From assembly GCF_029338575.1 (NCBI RefSeq), contig NZ_CP119992.1:62001-126000 (forward strand): a stretch of DNA of 64,000 bases, written 5' to 3'. The notes beneath the pieces are model-generated. The model was not told where the DNA came from and did no database searches. It saw nothing but the letters and a program-made list of their open reading frames with translations. Below are positions 17,162 through 27,375 of the stretch, in pieces (within the stretch, counting starts at the first letter, position 1; each line of letters opens with the position of its first letter). A program made the position numbers and the translations under genes. This DNA comes from Halomarina halobia (GTDB lineage: Archaea > Halobacteriota > Halobacteria > Halobacteriales > Haloarculaceae).

Positions 17162-18106
17162 ATGATCACGACACGAAGTTGGAGTTATCTACCACGAAAC
17201 GGGGTGCTGTTCGTTATCCTGGCCGCGTTCTGGGGGACGTCGTTCGTCGCCATCGAGGTCGGCCTGGAGCACTTCCCGCCGCTCCTGTTCGCGGCGCTCC
17301 GCTACTCGGTCGCGGGCGCGATCATCCTCGGGTACGCGACGCTGACGACCGACCGCTGGCGGCCCGTCACGCGCGACGACTGGGCCGCCGTGGGCGTGGT
17401 CGGTGCGTTTATCATCGCGGGCTACCACGGCCTGCTCTACCTCGGGGAGCTCTACGTCCCCGGCGCGGTCGCGGCGGTGGTCGTGAGCCTCTCGCCGGTG
17501 CTGACGGCGGTGTTCGCGAGCGCCCTCCTCGCGGACGAGCGGCTGGGGGCGGTCGAGGTGGCGGGCCTCGCGTTCGGGCTGCTCGGCGTGGTCGTCGTCG
17601 CCGCGCCCGACCCGGCCGCGCTCGCGGGCTCCAGCCTCCTGGGCGTCGCCCTCGTCTTCCTCGGCGGGGCCTGCTTCGCGCTCGGGGCGGTGCTCACCCG
17701 CCCGATCGAGTCGGCGCTCCCGATCAGCTCGATGCAGGGGTGGGGGATGCTCGTCGGGTCGGGCCTGCTGTTCGCGGCCGGCGGCGTCCGCGGCGAGTCG
17801 ATGGCCGCGATCGACTGGTCCGGCCCGGCGCTCCCCGCGCTCGCCTACCTCACGCTCGTCTCCGGGGTCGTCGCGTTCCTCCTCTACTTCGACCTGCTCG
17901 ATCGGATCGGGCCGACGGAGATCAACCTCGTCGGCTACGTCGAACCCGTCGTCGCGGCGGCGATGAGCTGGCTGCTCCTCGGGCACCTGATCGACAGCAC
18001 GGCGTTCGTCGGCTTCGGGGTCATCTTCCTCGGGTTCGCGCTGGTCAAGCGCGACGCGCTCTTCACGCTGGCCGGAAGCGCGACGGACGCCGTCGCCGGC
18101 GAGTGA
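17162..18106 (+). CDS. EamA family (DMT superfamily) transporter
   Basis: 314 residues with ten predicted membrane helices in two repeats. The opening VLFVILAAFWGTSFVAIEVGLEHFPPLLFAALRYS and the LLDRIGPTEINLVGYVEPVV segment are close to the exporter at 10926, suggesting recent paralogy. Its divergent position to an Lrp regulator suggests amino acid export under feedback control, but that is inference. It ends 70 bases before the small gene at 18177. Confidence 0.9.
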   Translation: MITTRSWSYLPRNGVLFVILAAFWGTSFVAIEVGLEHFPPLLFAALRYSVAGAIILGYATLTTDRWRPVTRDDWAAVGVVGAFIIAGYHGLLYLGELYVPGAVAAVVVSLSPVLTAVFASALLADERLGAVEVAGLAFGLLGVVVVAAPDPAALAGSSLLGVALVFLGGACFALGAVLTRPIESALPISSMQGWGMLVGSGLLFAAGGVRGESMAAIDWSGPALPALAYLTLVSGVVAFLLYFDLLDRIGPTEINLVGYVEPVVAAAMSWLLLGHLIDSTAFVGFGVIFLGFALVKRDALFTLAGSATDAVAGE

Positions 18107-18176
18107 TTCGGTACCTCGCCCCGCGGCGACCCGGACGACGCACGCTTTTTCCGCTGGGCGGATGTAGAGAGGGTAT

Positions 18177-18509
18177 ATGCTCCTCATCCGTGGACACGGC
18201 GGCGGGACGGATCTCACCGGAACGCTGTTCGAACGCGGCGAGAAGGCCCCCGAGTTCAAGGGCGCGCCCGACGAGGACGCGCCGTACGTCTGGATCTGCG
18301 ACGAGTTCTACGCGGTCGAGACCGGCGGGTCCGTGCAGATGGTCGACGGCGAGGAGGTCCGCGTCGCCTTCGAGTCGCCGATGCCGCGGGGGTTCGAGAC
18401 GAAGGACCAGGCCGTCGCGGCCGCGAAGGACCACATCCGAACGCAGTTCGCCCGGATCGGCGTCCCCGAGCGGGACGTGGAGATCGAGGTCATCAAGGCC
18501 GACGAGTAG
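18177..18509 (+). CDS. Conserved haloarchaeal protein (DUF7113 type)
   Basis: 110 residues, soluble and acidic. It has a short strand-rich start (LLIRGHGGGTDLTGTLFERG), a central IWICDEFY-like segment and a helical C-terminus (AVAAAKDHIRTQFARIGV). I recognise it only as a conserved haloarchaeal family with no known function. It lies between the exporter and nurA, convergent with nurA. Length and codon use support a real gene. Confidence 0.7.
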   Translation: MLLIRGHGGGTDLTGTLFERGEKAPEFKGAPDEDAPYVWICDEFYAVETGGSVQMVDGEEVRVAFESPMPRGFETKDQAVAAAKDHIRTQFARIGVPERDVEIEVIKADE

Positions 18510-18566
18510 CGATCTCCCCATCGACGCCCGCACCGATCGGGTACCGGCGTCGATAGGCGATCGCGT

Positions 18567-19841
18567 CTAGTCCGCGTTCCCGTACCCGAACGTTCCCGCC
18601 CCCCAGCGGTCGTCGTCGTAGTCCGTGTCGCGCTCTGTGTCGAACGCCTCCTCGAGCGCCTCCTGGAGCGCGACGGTCTCCGCGCGCCCGATGCGCGCGA
18701 GGCTGTCGGCCTTCGCGACGGCCTTCGGCGGGCCGCGCTCGACGGCCACGCCCTTGAGCACCTGTAGCAGCAGGCGCTCGCGGAGCGCCTCGTCGCGCGT
18801 GAACGCCGCCGGCGCCTCGACGCGATAGACCACGTCCGTCCGCGGGTCGTAGACGACGCAGAACGTCACCTCGTAGGCGGCGGGGTCGAACTCCCGGTCG
18901 AGGCCGAACGTGTCGCCGAGCGTCGAGAGCTCGCGGTCGGCACCGCCCCGCGAGACGAACCAGTTGGTGAACGTGAGCGCGTCCGTCCGTCGCTCCCACT
19001 CGCCGTCCACCTCCTCGCGGCGTTCGAGCACCTGCGAGAAGAACGCCGCGTCGTTCACCCACGGCGCGTTCCCGGACCCCTTGCGCACGGTGCGCGTGAT
19101 GGCCCGCGAGATGGGCGTCTTCACGAACCCGGCGAGCGGCACCTCGCGCTCGACGAACGTCTCGACGAGCCGGAGGTAGTTCTCGATGACGTCGCGCGGC
19201 CGCTCGTCCTCGGCGAGCAGGGTCGCCAGTTCGGGCTCGCGGTTCGCCCAGTTGAGCAGCCCCTTCGGGTAGATCGGACCGTCGAGCAGCAGCAGGTCGT
19301 CGACCACGTCGGCGTTGGTGCAGGCGTGCTCGCTCTCGGCGAGGTAGAGCGCGAGTTCGTGGACCACGGCCGCCTCGTAGCGACTCACCCGGGGGGCGTG
19401 GAGGACCCGCTGGCGCACGTAGCCGCCGTCCTCCATGACCCAGTCGTCGGCCAGCGACGTCGTCGCGTCGTTCGAGTGGACGGTCATCACCACCGTCCGC
19501 CCCCGGTGGAGATCGAGGTCGGAGGGGACGGCGCTCATCGCCGCGTGGGCCACGTCGAGCACGAGCCCGTTCTTGAACGTCGTCGGGTTGATCGTCCCCG
19601 AGTCGAGCCCGTGCTGGGTCGGAAACGGGTCGTCCTGGAGGGCGACCTCCGTCACGTCGACCATCCGGCGTCGCCGCTCGCCGATCGGCTCGACGATGAC
19701 GTCCCCGTCCTCGCGCAGCGGGTCGAGCCAGTCGCCCCAGACCCGCTCGGCCATGTCCCGGTGGTCGCTCGCGTCCACGTTCTGCCGGATGCGTCGGGCG
19801 AGCCGCGTGATGCCGTCGAAGTGCACCGGGTCGAGAGTCAT
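18567..19841 (-). CDS. nurA: NurA family DNA-end-processing nuclease
   Basis: 424 residues from the ATG at 19841; an ATG 15 codons upstream is also in frame but the MTLDPVHFDG start matches the usual family start. NurA is a Mn-dependent 5'-3' nuclease that acts with HerA in double-strand break repair. The segment NGLVLDVAHAAMSA near residues 90-105 and LLLLDGPIYPKGLL around residue 190 carry the acidic residues expected for the RNase H-like core. The C-terminal third contains a second conserved block with the FCVVYDP strand. It is in the same orientation as herA, about 2.3 kb away. Confidence 0.82.
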   Translation of the reverse strand: MTLDPVHFDGITRLARRIRQNVDASDHRDMAERVWGDWLDPLREDGDVIVEPIGERRRRMVDVTEVALQDDPFPTQHGLDSGTINPTTFKNGLVLDVAHAAMSAVPSDLDLHRGRTVVMTVHSNDATTSLADDWVMEDGGYVRQRVLHAPRVSRYEAAVVHELALYLAESEHACTNADVVDDLLLLDGPIYPKGLLNWANREPELATLLAEDERPRDVIENYLRLVETFVEREVPLAGFVKTPISRAITRTVRKGSGNAPWVNDAAFFSQVLERREEVDGEWERRTDALTFTNWFVSRGGADRELSTLGDTFGLDREFDPAAYEVTFCVVYDPRTDVVYRVEAPAAFTRDEALRERLLLQVLKGVAVERGPPKAVAKADSLARIGRAETVALQEALEEAFDTERDTDYDDDRWGAGTFGYGNAD

Positions 19842-20002
19842 GCGCGTGGTGGTCGCGCGGGGCCGGGAAAAAGGCATCGCGGTCACGGTGACGATCTCTG
19901 TTCGGTGAGTGTGCGAGGGTCGGTGGTGTATCGAACGACTCTATAGATCGAGCAGGGAGGAGCGGACACGTCGAACGCTCTCGGCGTGCTGTAGACGCTG
20001 TC

Positions 20003-20089
20003 GGAACTACCTCGAAAGCCCTCCGTCCTCGCCCTTTCAGTCCACCGGGAAACGGGCGAGGCGGGTCTCATGTATCCCCGTTCGCTCGC
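20003..20089 (-). repeat. Fold-back repeat, left arm (short copy)
   Basis: Bases 20003-20046 are the reverse complement of the two ends of the longer copy at 20291-20427, with the internal part missing: the first 20 bases (20027-20046) and last 21 bases (20003-20023) both match. The flanking CCCCGTTCGCTCGC (20076-20089) is also the reverse complement of bases 20248-20261. So the two copies face each other around a core of about 158 bases. Confidence 0.75.
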
Positions 20090-20247
20090 GGGAACACCAG
20101 GGCCCCTACCCGTCTCCGTCGGGCGCGCAGGAAGCGCGCCCAGCCGCGTGGCCGGGAGGGCGTCCCGTCGCCCGACCCGGGGAATGGCAGGCCTGCAGTG
20201 CTGTGCGGTGCGGTGTGTCCCTGCTGTTCCCGTGAGCGAGCCGTCAG

Positions 20248-20427
20248 GCGAGCGAACGGGGGCTCAGGAGACGAGTACGACGAGTCTCCTGGTGGACTGA
20301 AAGGGCGAGGGGGGTGCGCGACCCCGGAGGCCGCAAGCACCGCAGGTGAGCGAGTGAAAACGAGCGAACCGAGGAGCGCAGCGTGTCCCCCGGGGGCGGA
20401 GCCCCCGAGGGCTTTCGAGGTAGTTCC
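20248..20427 (+). repeat. Fold-back repeat, right arm (long copy)
   Basis: Starts with GCGAGCGAACGGGG, then a hairpin, then a 137-base unit (20291-20427) that begins GGTGGACTGAAAGGGCGAGG and ends GAGGGCTTTCGAGGTAGTTCC. Its interior is rich in self-complementary GC blocks (for example GGGGGCGGAGCCCCC) and contains CCGCAAGCACCGC. A diverged copy of the same unit is at 60248-60361. No coding potential is convincing here. It may be a non-autonomous mobile repeat or a structured RNA element. Confidence 0.75.
20265..20291 (+). other. Hairpin inside the fold-back repeat
   Basis: CAGGAGAC (20265-20272) and GTCTCCTG (20284-20291) form a perfect 8-base stem with an 11-base loop, directly abutting the 137-base repeat unit. 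The whole stretch 19842-20553 has no gene that I can support; apart from this hairpin and the repeat arms I see only the probable gpmI promoter region near its right end. Confidence 0.6.
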
Positions 20428-20553
20428 GCTCCCCGCGTTTCTGACGTGTCGAGCGCGTCCGAGGCACGCTCGCCGCGATCTAAACGCTCGCCCCCACCGC
20501 TCTCCCCCTGTGAGTCGAAGCCTAGTTACGCCCGGATGGCGATCCACTAGCCG

Positions 20554-22134
<1,581 letters not shown>

Positions 22135-22140
22135 GGCCCG

Positions 22141-22968
22141 TCACCCGTCGCGCTCGGCGGTACACTCCACCCGGAAGGAGTAGTCGAGCGCGGGCGCGCT
22201 GTGGGTGAGCGACCCCATCGAGATCACGTCGACGCCCGTCGCGGCGTAGGCGGGCACGTCGGCGAGCGCGATGCCGCCGCTCGCCTCGGCCAGCACGCCG
22301 GCGGGGAGCCGCTCGACGCCCCGCTCGACCGCCGCGGGCGGCAGGTTGTCGAAGAGGACCGCATCCGCGCCGGCGGCCGCCGCGCGCGGACCGTCCGCCG
22401 GCCGCTCGACCTCCGCGATCACCGTCGTGGCGAACGAGACGCGATCGCGGACGCGTTCGACCGCCCGCTCCAGGCCGAGCGCGGCGACGTGGTTGTCCTT
22501 CACCATCGCGGCGTGCGAGAGGTCGAGGCGGTGGGTGTCGCCGCCGCCCGCCGCGACGGCGCGCTTCTCCACCCCGCGGAGCCCCGGCGTCGTCTTGCGC
22601 GTGCAGGCGATGCGCACCGCGGCGCTCGCCGCGCGGGCCGCGTCGACCGCCTCGCGGGTGCGGGTTGCGATTCCCGAGGCGTGGGCCGCGACGTTGACCG
22701 CCGCCCGTTCCCCGCGGAGCACGTCGCGCGCCGGTCCCTCGACGGCGAGGACCGCGTCACCGGCCCCGACGCGGTCGCCCTCCTCGACCTGAGGCTCCGC
22801 GTCCACCCCGAGGTAGTCGAAGACGGCGCGCGCGGCGTCGAGTCCGGCCGCGACGCCCGCCTCGCGCGCGACGAGTAGCCCCCTCGCCTCGCCGGGCACG
22901 TCGTCCGTCGCGTCGTGGTGGCCGACGTCCTCGACCAGCCACGACTCGACCTGGGTGTCAGTCAGCAC
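22141..22968 (-). CDS. nadC: Nicotinate-nucleotide pyrophosphorylase (quinolinate phosphoribosyltransferase)
   Basis: 275 residues, usual for NadC. It converts quinolinate and PRPP to nicotinate mononucleotide. Family features are the N-terminal WLVEDVGHHDATDDV, the RKTTPGLRGVEK segment, GGGDTHRLDLSHAAMVKDNH, and the C-terminal EASGGI and ISMGSLTHSAPALDYS motifs. It is the third gene of nadA-nadB-nadC, and its ATG overlaps the end of nadB by 11 bases. Confidence 0.97.
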   Translation of the reverse strand: MLTDTQVESWLVEDVGHHDATDDVPGEARGLLVAREAGVAAGLDAARAVFDYLGVDAEPQVEEGDRVGAGDAVLAVEGPARDVLRGERAAVNVAAHASGIATRTREAVDAARAASAAVRIACTRKTTPGLRGVEKRAVAAGGGDTHRLDLSHAAMVKDNHVAALGLERAVERVRDRVSFATTVIAEVERPADGPRAAAAGADAVLFDNLPPAAVERGVERLPAGVLAEASGGIALADVPAYAATGVDVISMGSLTHSAPALDYSFRVECTAERDG

Positions 22969-24436
22969 GCCCGCTCGCCTCTGCGGTCAGGTGGTGACAC
23001 CCTCGCGATTCGGGGTTTCTGCCGGCCGCCCTGGCGACGAGCAGCGCGGTCACGCAGGCGGCCCGCAGTTCGTAGAGATCGCGCGAGGTCCGCGTCCGGC
23101 AGTAGGCGTCCGCCTCGCCCTTCAGGCGGCGGAGCGCCGCGCGCGCCCGTCGCAGGCCGTCGGGGTCGCGTTCGAGGCCGAGGTGCTCGCCGACGATCCG
23201 GCGGAGCCGCGCGAACTTGTCCGCGGCGAACGCCGGCGGGAGCGGCGGATCGTCGTCGAGCGGTGGCGGGGCGTCGATCCGTGTCGACTCGTACCCGGCG
23301 GCGGCCTCGCCGGCGCGCAGGCCCCACACGAGCCCCTCGAGCAGCGACGTGCTCGCGAGTCGGTTCGCGCCGTGGACGCCCGTCCGGGCGCACTCCCCGA
23401 CGGCGAACAGCCGATCGAGGCCCGTCCGCCCCTCGCGGTCGACCGCGATCCCGCCGCAGAGGAAGTGCTCGGCGGGCGCGACCGGGATCCCCGAGCGCCA
23501 CTCGACGCCGCGGGCCGCACAGCGGGCGGCGAGATCGGGGAACGCGGCCCGGAAGTCGAGCGGCGACACGTCGAGGGTCACCTCGCCGGTCCGCTCGCGC
23601 TCACGGGCGACGGCCCGCGCGACCACGTCCCGCGGCGCGAGTTCGGCGTCCGGGTGGTACCGCGCCGCGAACCGCTCGCCGTTCCCGTCGCGCAGGAGGG
23701 CCCCCTCGCCCCGGACGGCCTCGCTGACGAGGAACGGCTCGTCACCGCCCGCGACCGTCGGGTGGAACTGGACGTACTCCATGTCTTCGGCGGACGCTCC
23801 GGCGCGCGCGGCCATGGCGATGCCGTCGCCGGTCGCGCCGTCGGGGTTCGTAGAGCGGGGGAAGAGCGCGCCGATCCCGCCCGTGGCGAGCACCGTCGCG
23901 CCCGCGAAGCACGCCTCGACGTCCCCGTCGCGCTCGAGCCACGCGCCGTGGACGCGCCCATCCCGGGCGAGCAGGTCGAGCGCGGCCGTGTCCTCCAGGA
24001 TCGTCACCCGCTCGCGCCCGCGGAGGTGCGAGAGGAACGGCCCGAGGACGTGCCGTCCCGTGCTGGCGTCGACGTGGAGGACCCGCCGCGCCGAGTGGGC
24101 CGCCTCGCGGCCGTAGTCGAACCCGTCGCCGTCGCGGTCGAACGGCACGGAGAGCGTGTCGAGCAACACGTCCGCCACCGCCTCCGGCGCGCCGTCGACC
24201 AGTGCGCGGACGGCGTCGGGGTCGGCGCACCCGTCGCTCGCCGCGCGGACGTCCCGCGCGAGGGCGTCCGGACCACCGCGCGGCACGGCGATCCCTCCCT
24301 GCGCCCGCCAGGTCGCGCACTCGTCCGGCGCGGTCGCCTTCGTGGCGAGCGTCACCCGCGCCCCGGCCCGGGCGGCGGCCAGCGCGGCCGAACACCCGGC
24401 GATGCCGCTCCCGATCACCAGTACGTCGGTCGTCAT
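22958..24436 (-). CDS. nadB: L-aspartate oxidase
   Basis: 492 residues from the ATG at 24436. It oxidises L-aspartate to iminoaspartate for quinolinate synthesis. The FAD-binding loop VIGSGIAGCSAALAAARAG is at residues 5-23, and the active-site region TWRAQGGIAV is near 45. The later EDMEYVQFHPTV segment and the GVHGANRLASTSLLEGLVWG motif confirm the succinate dehydrogenase/aspartate oxidase family. It overlaps nadA by 4 bases (ATGA) and nadC by 11, indicating a tightly coupled operon. Confidence 0.95.
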   Translation of the reverse strand: MTTDVLVIGSGIAGCSAALAAARAGARVTLATKATAPDECATWRAQGGIAVPRGGPDALARDVRAASDGCADPDAVRALVDGAPEAVADVLLDTLSVPFDRDGDGFDYGREAAHSARRVLHVDASTGRHVLGPFLSHLRGRERVTILEDTAALDLLARDGRVHGAWLERDGDVEACFAGATVLATGGIGALFPRSTNPDGATGDGIAMAARAGASAEDMEYVQFHPTVAGGDEPFLVSEAVRGEGALLRDGNGERFAARYHPDAELAPRDVVARAVARERERTGEVTLDVSPLDFRAAFPDLAARCAARGVEWRSGIPVAPAEHFLCGGIAVDREGRTGLDRLFAVGECARTGVHGANRLASTSLLEGLVWGLRAGEAAAGYESTRIDAPPPLDDDPPLPPAFAADKFARLRRIVGEHLGLERDPDGLRRARAALRRLKGEADAYCRTRTSRDLYELRAACVTALLVARAAGRNPESRGCHHLTAEASGRAD

Positions 24437-25566
24437 AGCCGGAGCATCCGGTCGAGGGCTATTCCCGCGAGTCGTTTCTCCTCTGGCGTGACCTCGATGA
24501 CGTTGCGCTCGCGGCCCGCGGCCAGTTCCTCGAGCATCCACGTCAGGTAGTTCGGGTCCACCTGGCGCATGGCGTTGCAGTCCACGCAGGCGTCCCCGCA
24601 GAGCGGGAGGACCGTCACCTCGGGGTGCCACCGCCGGAGGTGGCGGACGAGGTGAATCTCGGTCCCGACGGCCCACGTCTCGCCTGGGTCCGCGTCCGCG
24701 ACGGCGGCGCGGATGGCGGACGTGCTCCCCGCGCGGTCCGCGGCCTCGACCACCTCCCGCCGGCACTCCGGGTGGACGACGACCTTCGCGTCAGGATGTT
24801 CCGCTCGCACGCGCTCCACGTGCTCGACGCTGAACCGCTCGTGGACCTGACAGTAGCCCTCCCAGAGGACGACGTCCGCGTCCGCGACGGCGTCCGGGTT
24901 CTGCGTCTCGGGTGCCCACGGGTCCCACTCGACGGCCCGGCCCGCGATGCCGAGGCGGTGGGCCGTGTTCTCCCCGAGGTGCTTGTCGGGGAGGAAGAGG
25001 ACGGCGTCGCCGCGCTCCAGCGCCCACTCGAACGCGCGGTGGGCGTTCGAGGAGGTGCAGACCAGACCGCCCTGCTCGGCGCAGAACGCCTTCAGGTCGG
25101 CGTAGCTGTTCATGTAGGTCACCGGAACGATCTCGCGGTCGGGTAGCGCCGCGGTCAGGTCCGCCCACGCCGCGTCCACCTGCAGGGCCTCGGCCATCCC
25201 GGCCATCGGACAGGAGGCCTCCATCGACGGGAGGACGACGGTCTGGTCGTCGTCGGTGATGACGTCCGCCGACTCGGCCATGAACGTCACCCCGCAGAAC
25301 ACGACGTAGCGCGCGTCCGACTCGGCTGCCCGCTTCGAGAGCTCGTAGGAGTCGCCGACGAAGTCGGCGCGCTCGACGATCTCCCGCCGCTGGTAGTTGT
25401 GCCCCAACACGATCACGTCGTCGCCCAGCGCCTCGCGCGCGGCGGCGATGCGGTCCTCCCGGTCGTCCTCGTCGAGCGCGCGGTACGCGTCGGGGAGCTG
25501 TTCCAGGTCGCCGTACTTGAACAGGCTGAGATCGGTCTCGAACCCGGTCGTCTCCATCTTCGGCAC
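24433..25566 (-). CDS. nadA: Quinolinate synthase A
   Basis: 377 residues. It condenses iminoaspartate with dihydroxyacetone phosphate to quinolinate, using a 4Fe-4S cluster. The three cluster Cys are visible in FCGVTFMAES, HPECRREV and GDACVDCNAM. Two Met codons are close together; the second (25557, METTGF) looks like the usual family start, while the first adds three residues. First gene of the nad operon, with an AT-rich TATA region at 25601-25616. Confidence 0.96.
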   Translation of the reverse strand: MPKMETTGFETDLSLFKYGDLEQLPDAYRALDEDDREDRIAAAREALGDDVIVLGHNYQRREIVERADFVGDSYELSKRAAESDARYVVFCGVTFMAESADVITDDDQTVVLPSMEASCPMAGMAEALQVDAAWADLTAALPDREIVPVTYMNSYADLKAFCAEQGGLVCTSSNAHRAFEWALERGDAVLFLPDKHLGENTAHRLGIAGRAVEWDPWAPETQNPDAVADADVVLWEGYCQVHERFSVEHVERVRAEHPDAKVVVHPECRREVVEAADRAGSTSAIRAAVADADPGETWAVGTEIHLVRHLRRWHPEVTVLPLCGDACVDCNAMRQVDPNYLTWMLEELAAGRERNVIEVTPEEKRLAGIALDRMLRL

Positions 25567-25600
25567 GGGTATCTCCTCGTACTCGCGGCGTACAATCGGC

Positions 25601-25616
25601 CATTATGAATAATTTT
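25601..25616 (-). promoter_or_regulatory. TATA region of the nadABC operon
   Basis: The minus strand reads AAAATTATTCATAATG, 35-50 bases before the nadA start, in an otherwise GC-rich region. Expected transcription start is near 25575-25580, giving a leader of about 10-20 bases. Confidence 0.45.
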
Positions 25617-25785
25617 CCTCTACATAGCTAGAATAGGATGAAGAATACTGATTCAACTAGACAGTTGGAGTATATACTAGGACGATATGGCCGGAGCGAG
25701 AACGGACGGAATCTATACGCGGGATAGAAGACGATTCTTTGAAACCCCCGCACGCTCCGCCGCGTTCCGCGGCCCGTACCGGGCG

Positions 25786-27345
25786 TCAGTCGCCGCGTTC
25801 GTACACGACGCGCCCGTCGACGACGGTGTGGGTCACCTCGATGTCGGCGATGGCCGCCGGATCGACCTCCCACGGCGACCGCGCGAGCGCGGTGAGGTCG
25901 GCAAGCGCGCCGACCTCGACGGTCCCCAGCCGATGCTCGTCGAAGCCGGCGTAGGCCGCGCCGCTCGTGTACGCCCGCAGCGCCTCGGTGACGGTGAGGC
26001 GCTGGCGCTCGTCGGGCGCGGTGACCGCCTGCTGGACGCCGAACAGGGGGTCCATCGGCATGCAGTCGCTCCCGAAGGCGAGCGGGACGCCCGCGTCGAG
26101 CAGGTCGCGGTAGCGGTTCGTCTCCCGCGCCCGCTCGCGGCCGAGGCGGTCCTCGTAGAGGCCCCCCTCGCGCGCCCACTTGAGGAAGTTCGGCTGGACG
26201 GAGGCGACGACGCCGAGGTCCGCGAGGCGCTCGATCAGGTCGTCGCGCAGGAGTTCGGCGTGCTCGACGCGGTGGCGCGCGTCCGCCTGGCCGCGCCTAT
26301 CGGAGCGCGCGGGACGGCGCGGGCGCTCCGCGTAGGCGTCGAGCACGGCCTCGATCGCCGCGTCGCCGATGGCGTGGGCGGCGAACTGCAGTCCCGCCTC
26401 GTCAGCGCGCGTGACGAGTTCGTCCAGTTCCTCGGGCGGGACGACCCACTGGCCGGTCTCATCGCCCTCCCGATACGGTTCGGAGAGCTTCGCCGTCCGC
26501 GCGCCGAAGCTCCCGTCGGTGAAGCTCTTGACCGCGCCCGTGCGCACGAGGTCGCTCCCGAAGTTCGTCCGCGCGCCGAGGTCGACCAGCGAGTCGAGGT
26601 GGTCACTCCAGTAGTTGATCCGCACCCGGAGGTCGAGCGCTCCCTCGGCGTCGAGGTCGCGGTAGACGGCGGGCGCGGCCGACTTCCGCACCATGTCGTG
26701 GACCCCGGTGACGCCGAGTTCGTGCGCCCGGTCGCGCGCCGCCTCGATCAGGCGGCGCGCCCCCTCGGCGTCGGGTTCCACGGCGGCGTAGAGCACGTCC
26801 ACCGCCTCCTCGACGACGACGCCTGTCGGTTCGCCCCCCTCGCGGCGCACGCCGCCGTCGGGCATCTCCCCGACGAACCGGGAGAGCGCGACGGCGTTCA
26901 GGCTCGCCGTGTGCATGTCCTCGCGGAAGGCGACGACCGGGCGCTCGTCGCTCACCGCGTCGAGGTCCTCGCGGGTGAGGTAGCGCGCCTCCTCCCACGC
27001 GCTCTCGTCGTACCCGTACCCGAGGATCACCCCCTCGTCGTCGGCTGACTCGCGGAGGAGCGAGACGGCCTCTGCCGGGGAGCCGGCGGCGGAGAGGTCG
27101 GCGTGGACCAGCGACCGACCGACCATCGGCAGGTGCGTGTGCGCGTCGACGAACCCCGGGAGGACGACCCCGCCGTCGAGGTCGATCACCGTCGTGTCCG
27201 CCCCTTCGAGGAACCGCACCTCGTAGGCCGAGTCCACGCGGACGACGCGACCGTCGCGCACCGCGACCGCCCCGTGGACCTCGTCGGGTTCGGCGAGCGT
27301 GTGGACCGCCGCGTTCGTCAGCACGAGATCCGCTGGCGCTGTCAT
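25786..27345 (-). CDS. YtcJ-like amidohydrolase
   Basis: 519 residues of the amidohydrolase family 3 type. The opening strand-rich part (ADLVLTNAAVHTLAEPDEVHGAVAVRDG) leads to the metal motif DAHTHLP near residue 65. Further metal and substrate positions are in HAIGDAAIEAVLDAYAE near 345 and RHRVEHAEL near 375. The C-terminal GVPLAFGSDCMPMDPLFG block carries the last Asp. Members hydrolyse amide or ester bonds in small molecules; the natural substrate is unknown. It is followed on the same strand by the PQQ lipoprotein gene, 30 bases upstream of its ATG. Confidence 0.9.
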   Translation of the reverse strand: MTAPADLVLTNAAVHTLAEPDEVHGAVAVRDGRVVRVDSAYEVRFLEGADTTVIDLDGGVVLPGFVDAHTHLPMVGRSLVHADLSAAGSPAEAVSLLRESADDEGVILGYGYDESAWEEARYLTREDLDAVSDERPVVAFREDMHTASLNAVALSRFVGEMPDGGVRREGGEPTGVVVEEAVDVLYAAVEPDAEGARRLIEAARDRAHELGVTGVHDMVRKSAAPAVYRDLDAEGALDLRVRINYWSDHLDSLVDLGARTNFGSDLVRTGAVKSFTDGSFGARTAKLSEPYREGDETGQWVVPPEELDELVTRADEAGLQFAAHAIGDAAIEAVLDAYAERPRRPARSDRRGQADARHRVEHAELLRDDLIERLADLGVVASVQPNFLKWAREGGLYEDRLGRERARETNRYRDLLDAGVPLAFGSDCMPMDPLFGVQQAVTAPDERQRLTVTEALRAYTSGAAYAGFDEHRLGTVEVGALADLTALARSPWEVDPAAIADIEVTHTVVDGRVVYERGD

Positions 27346-27375
27346 GGCGGTAGGGCGCGTCGGGCGGACAAAAGG

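Noticed and set aside
20003..20427. tRNA, SRP or RNase P RNA gene in the long gap
   Set aside because: No tRNA arm pattern or conserved RNA blocks were seen; the structure is explained by inverted repeats.
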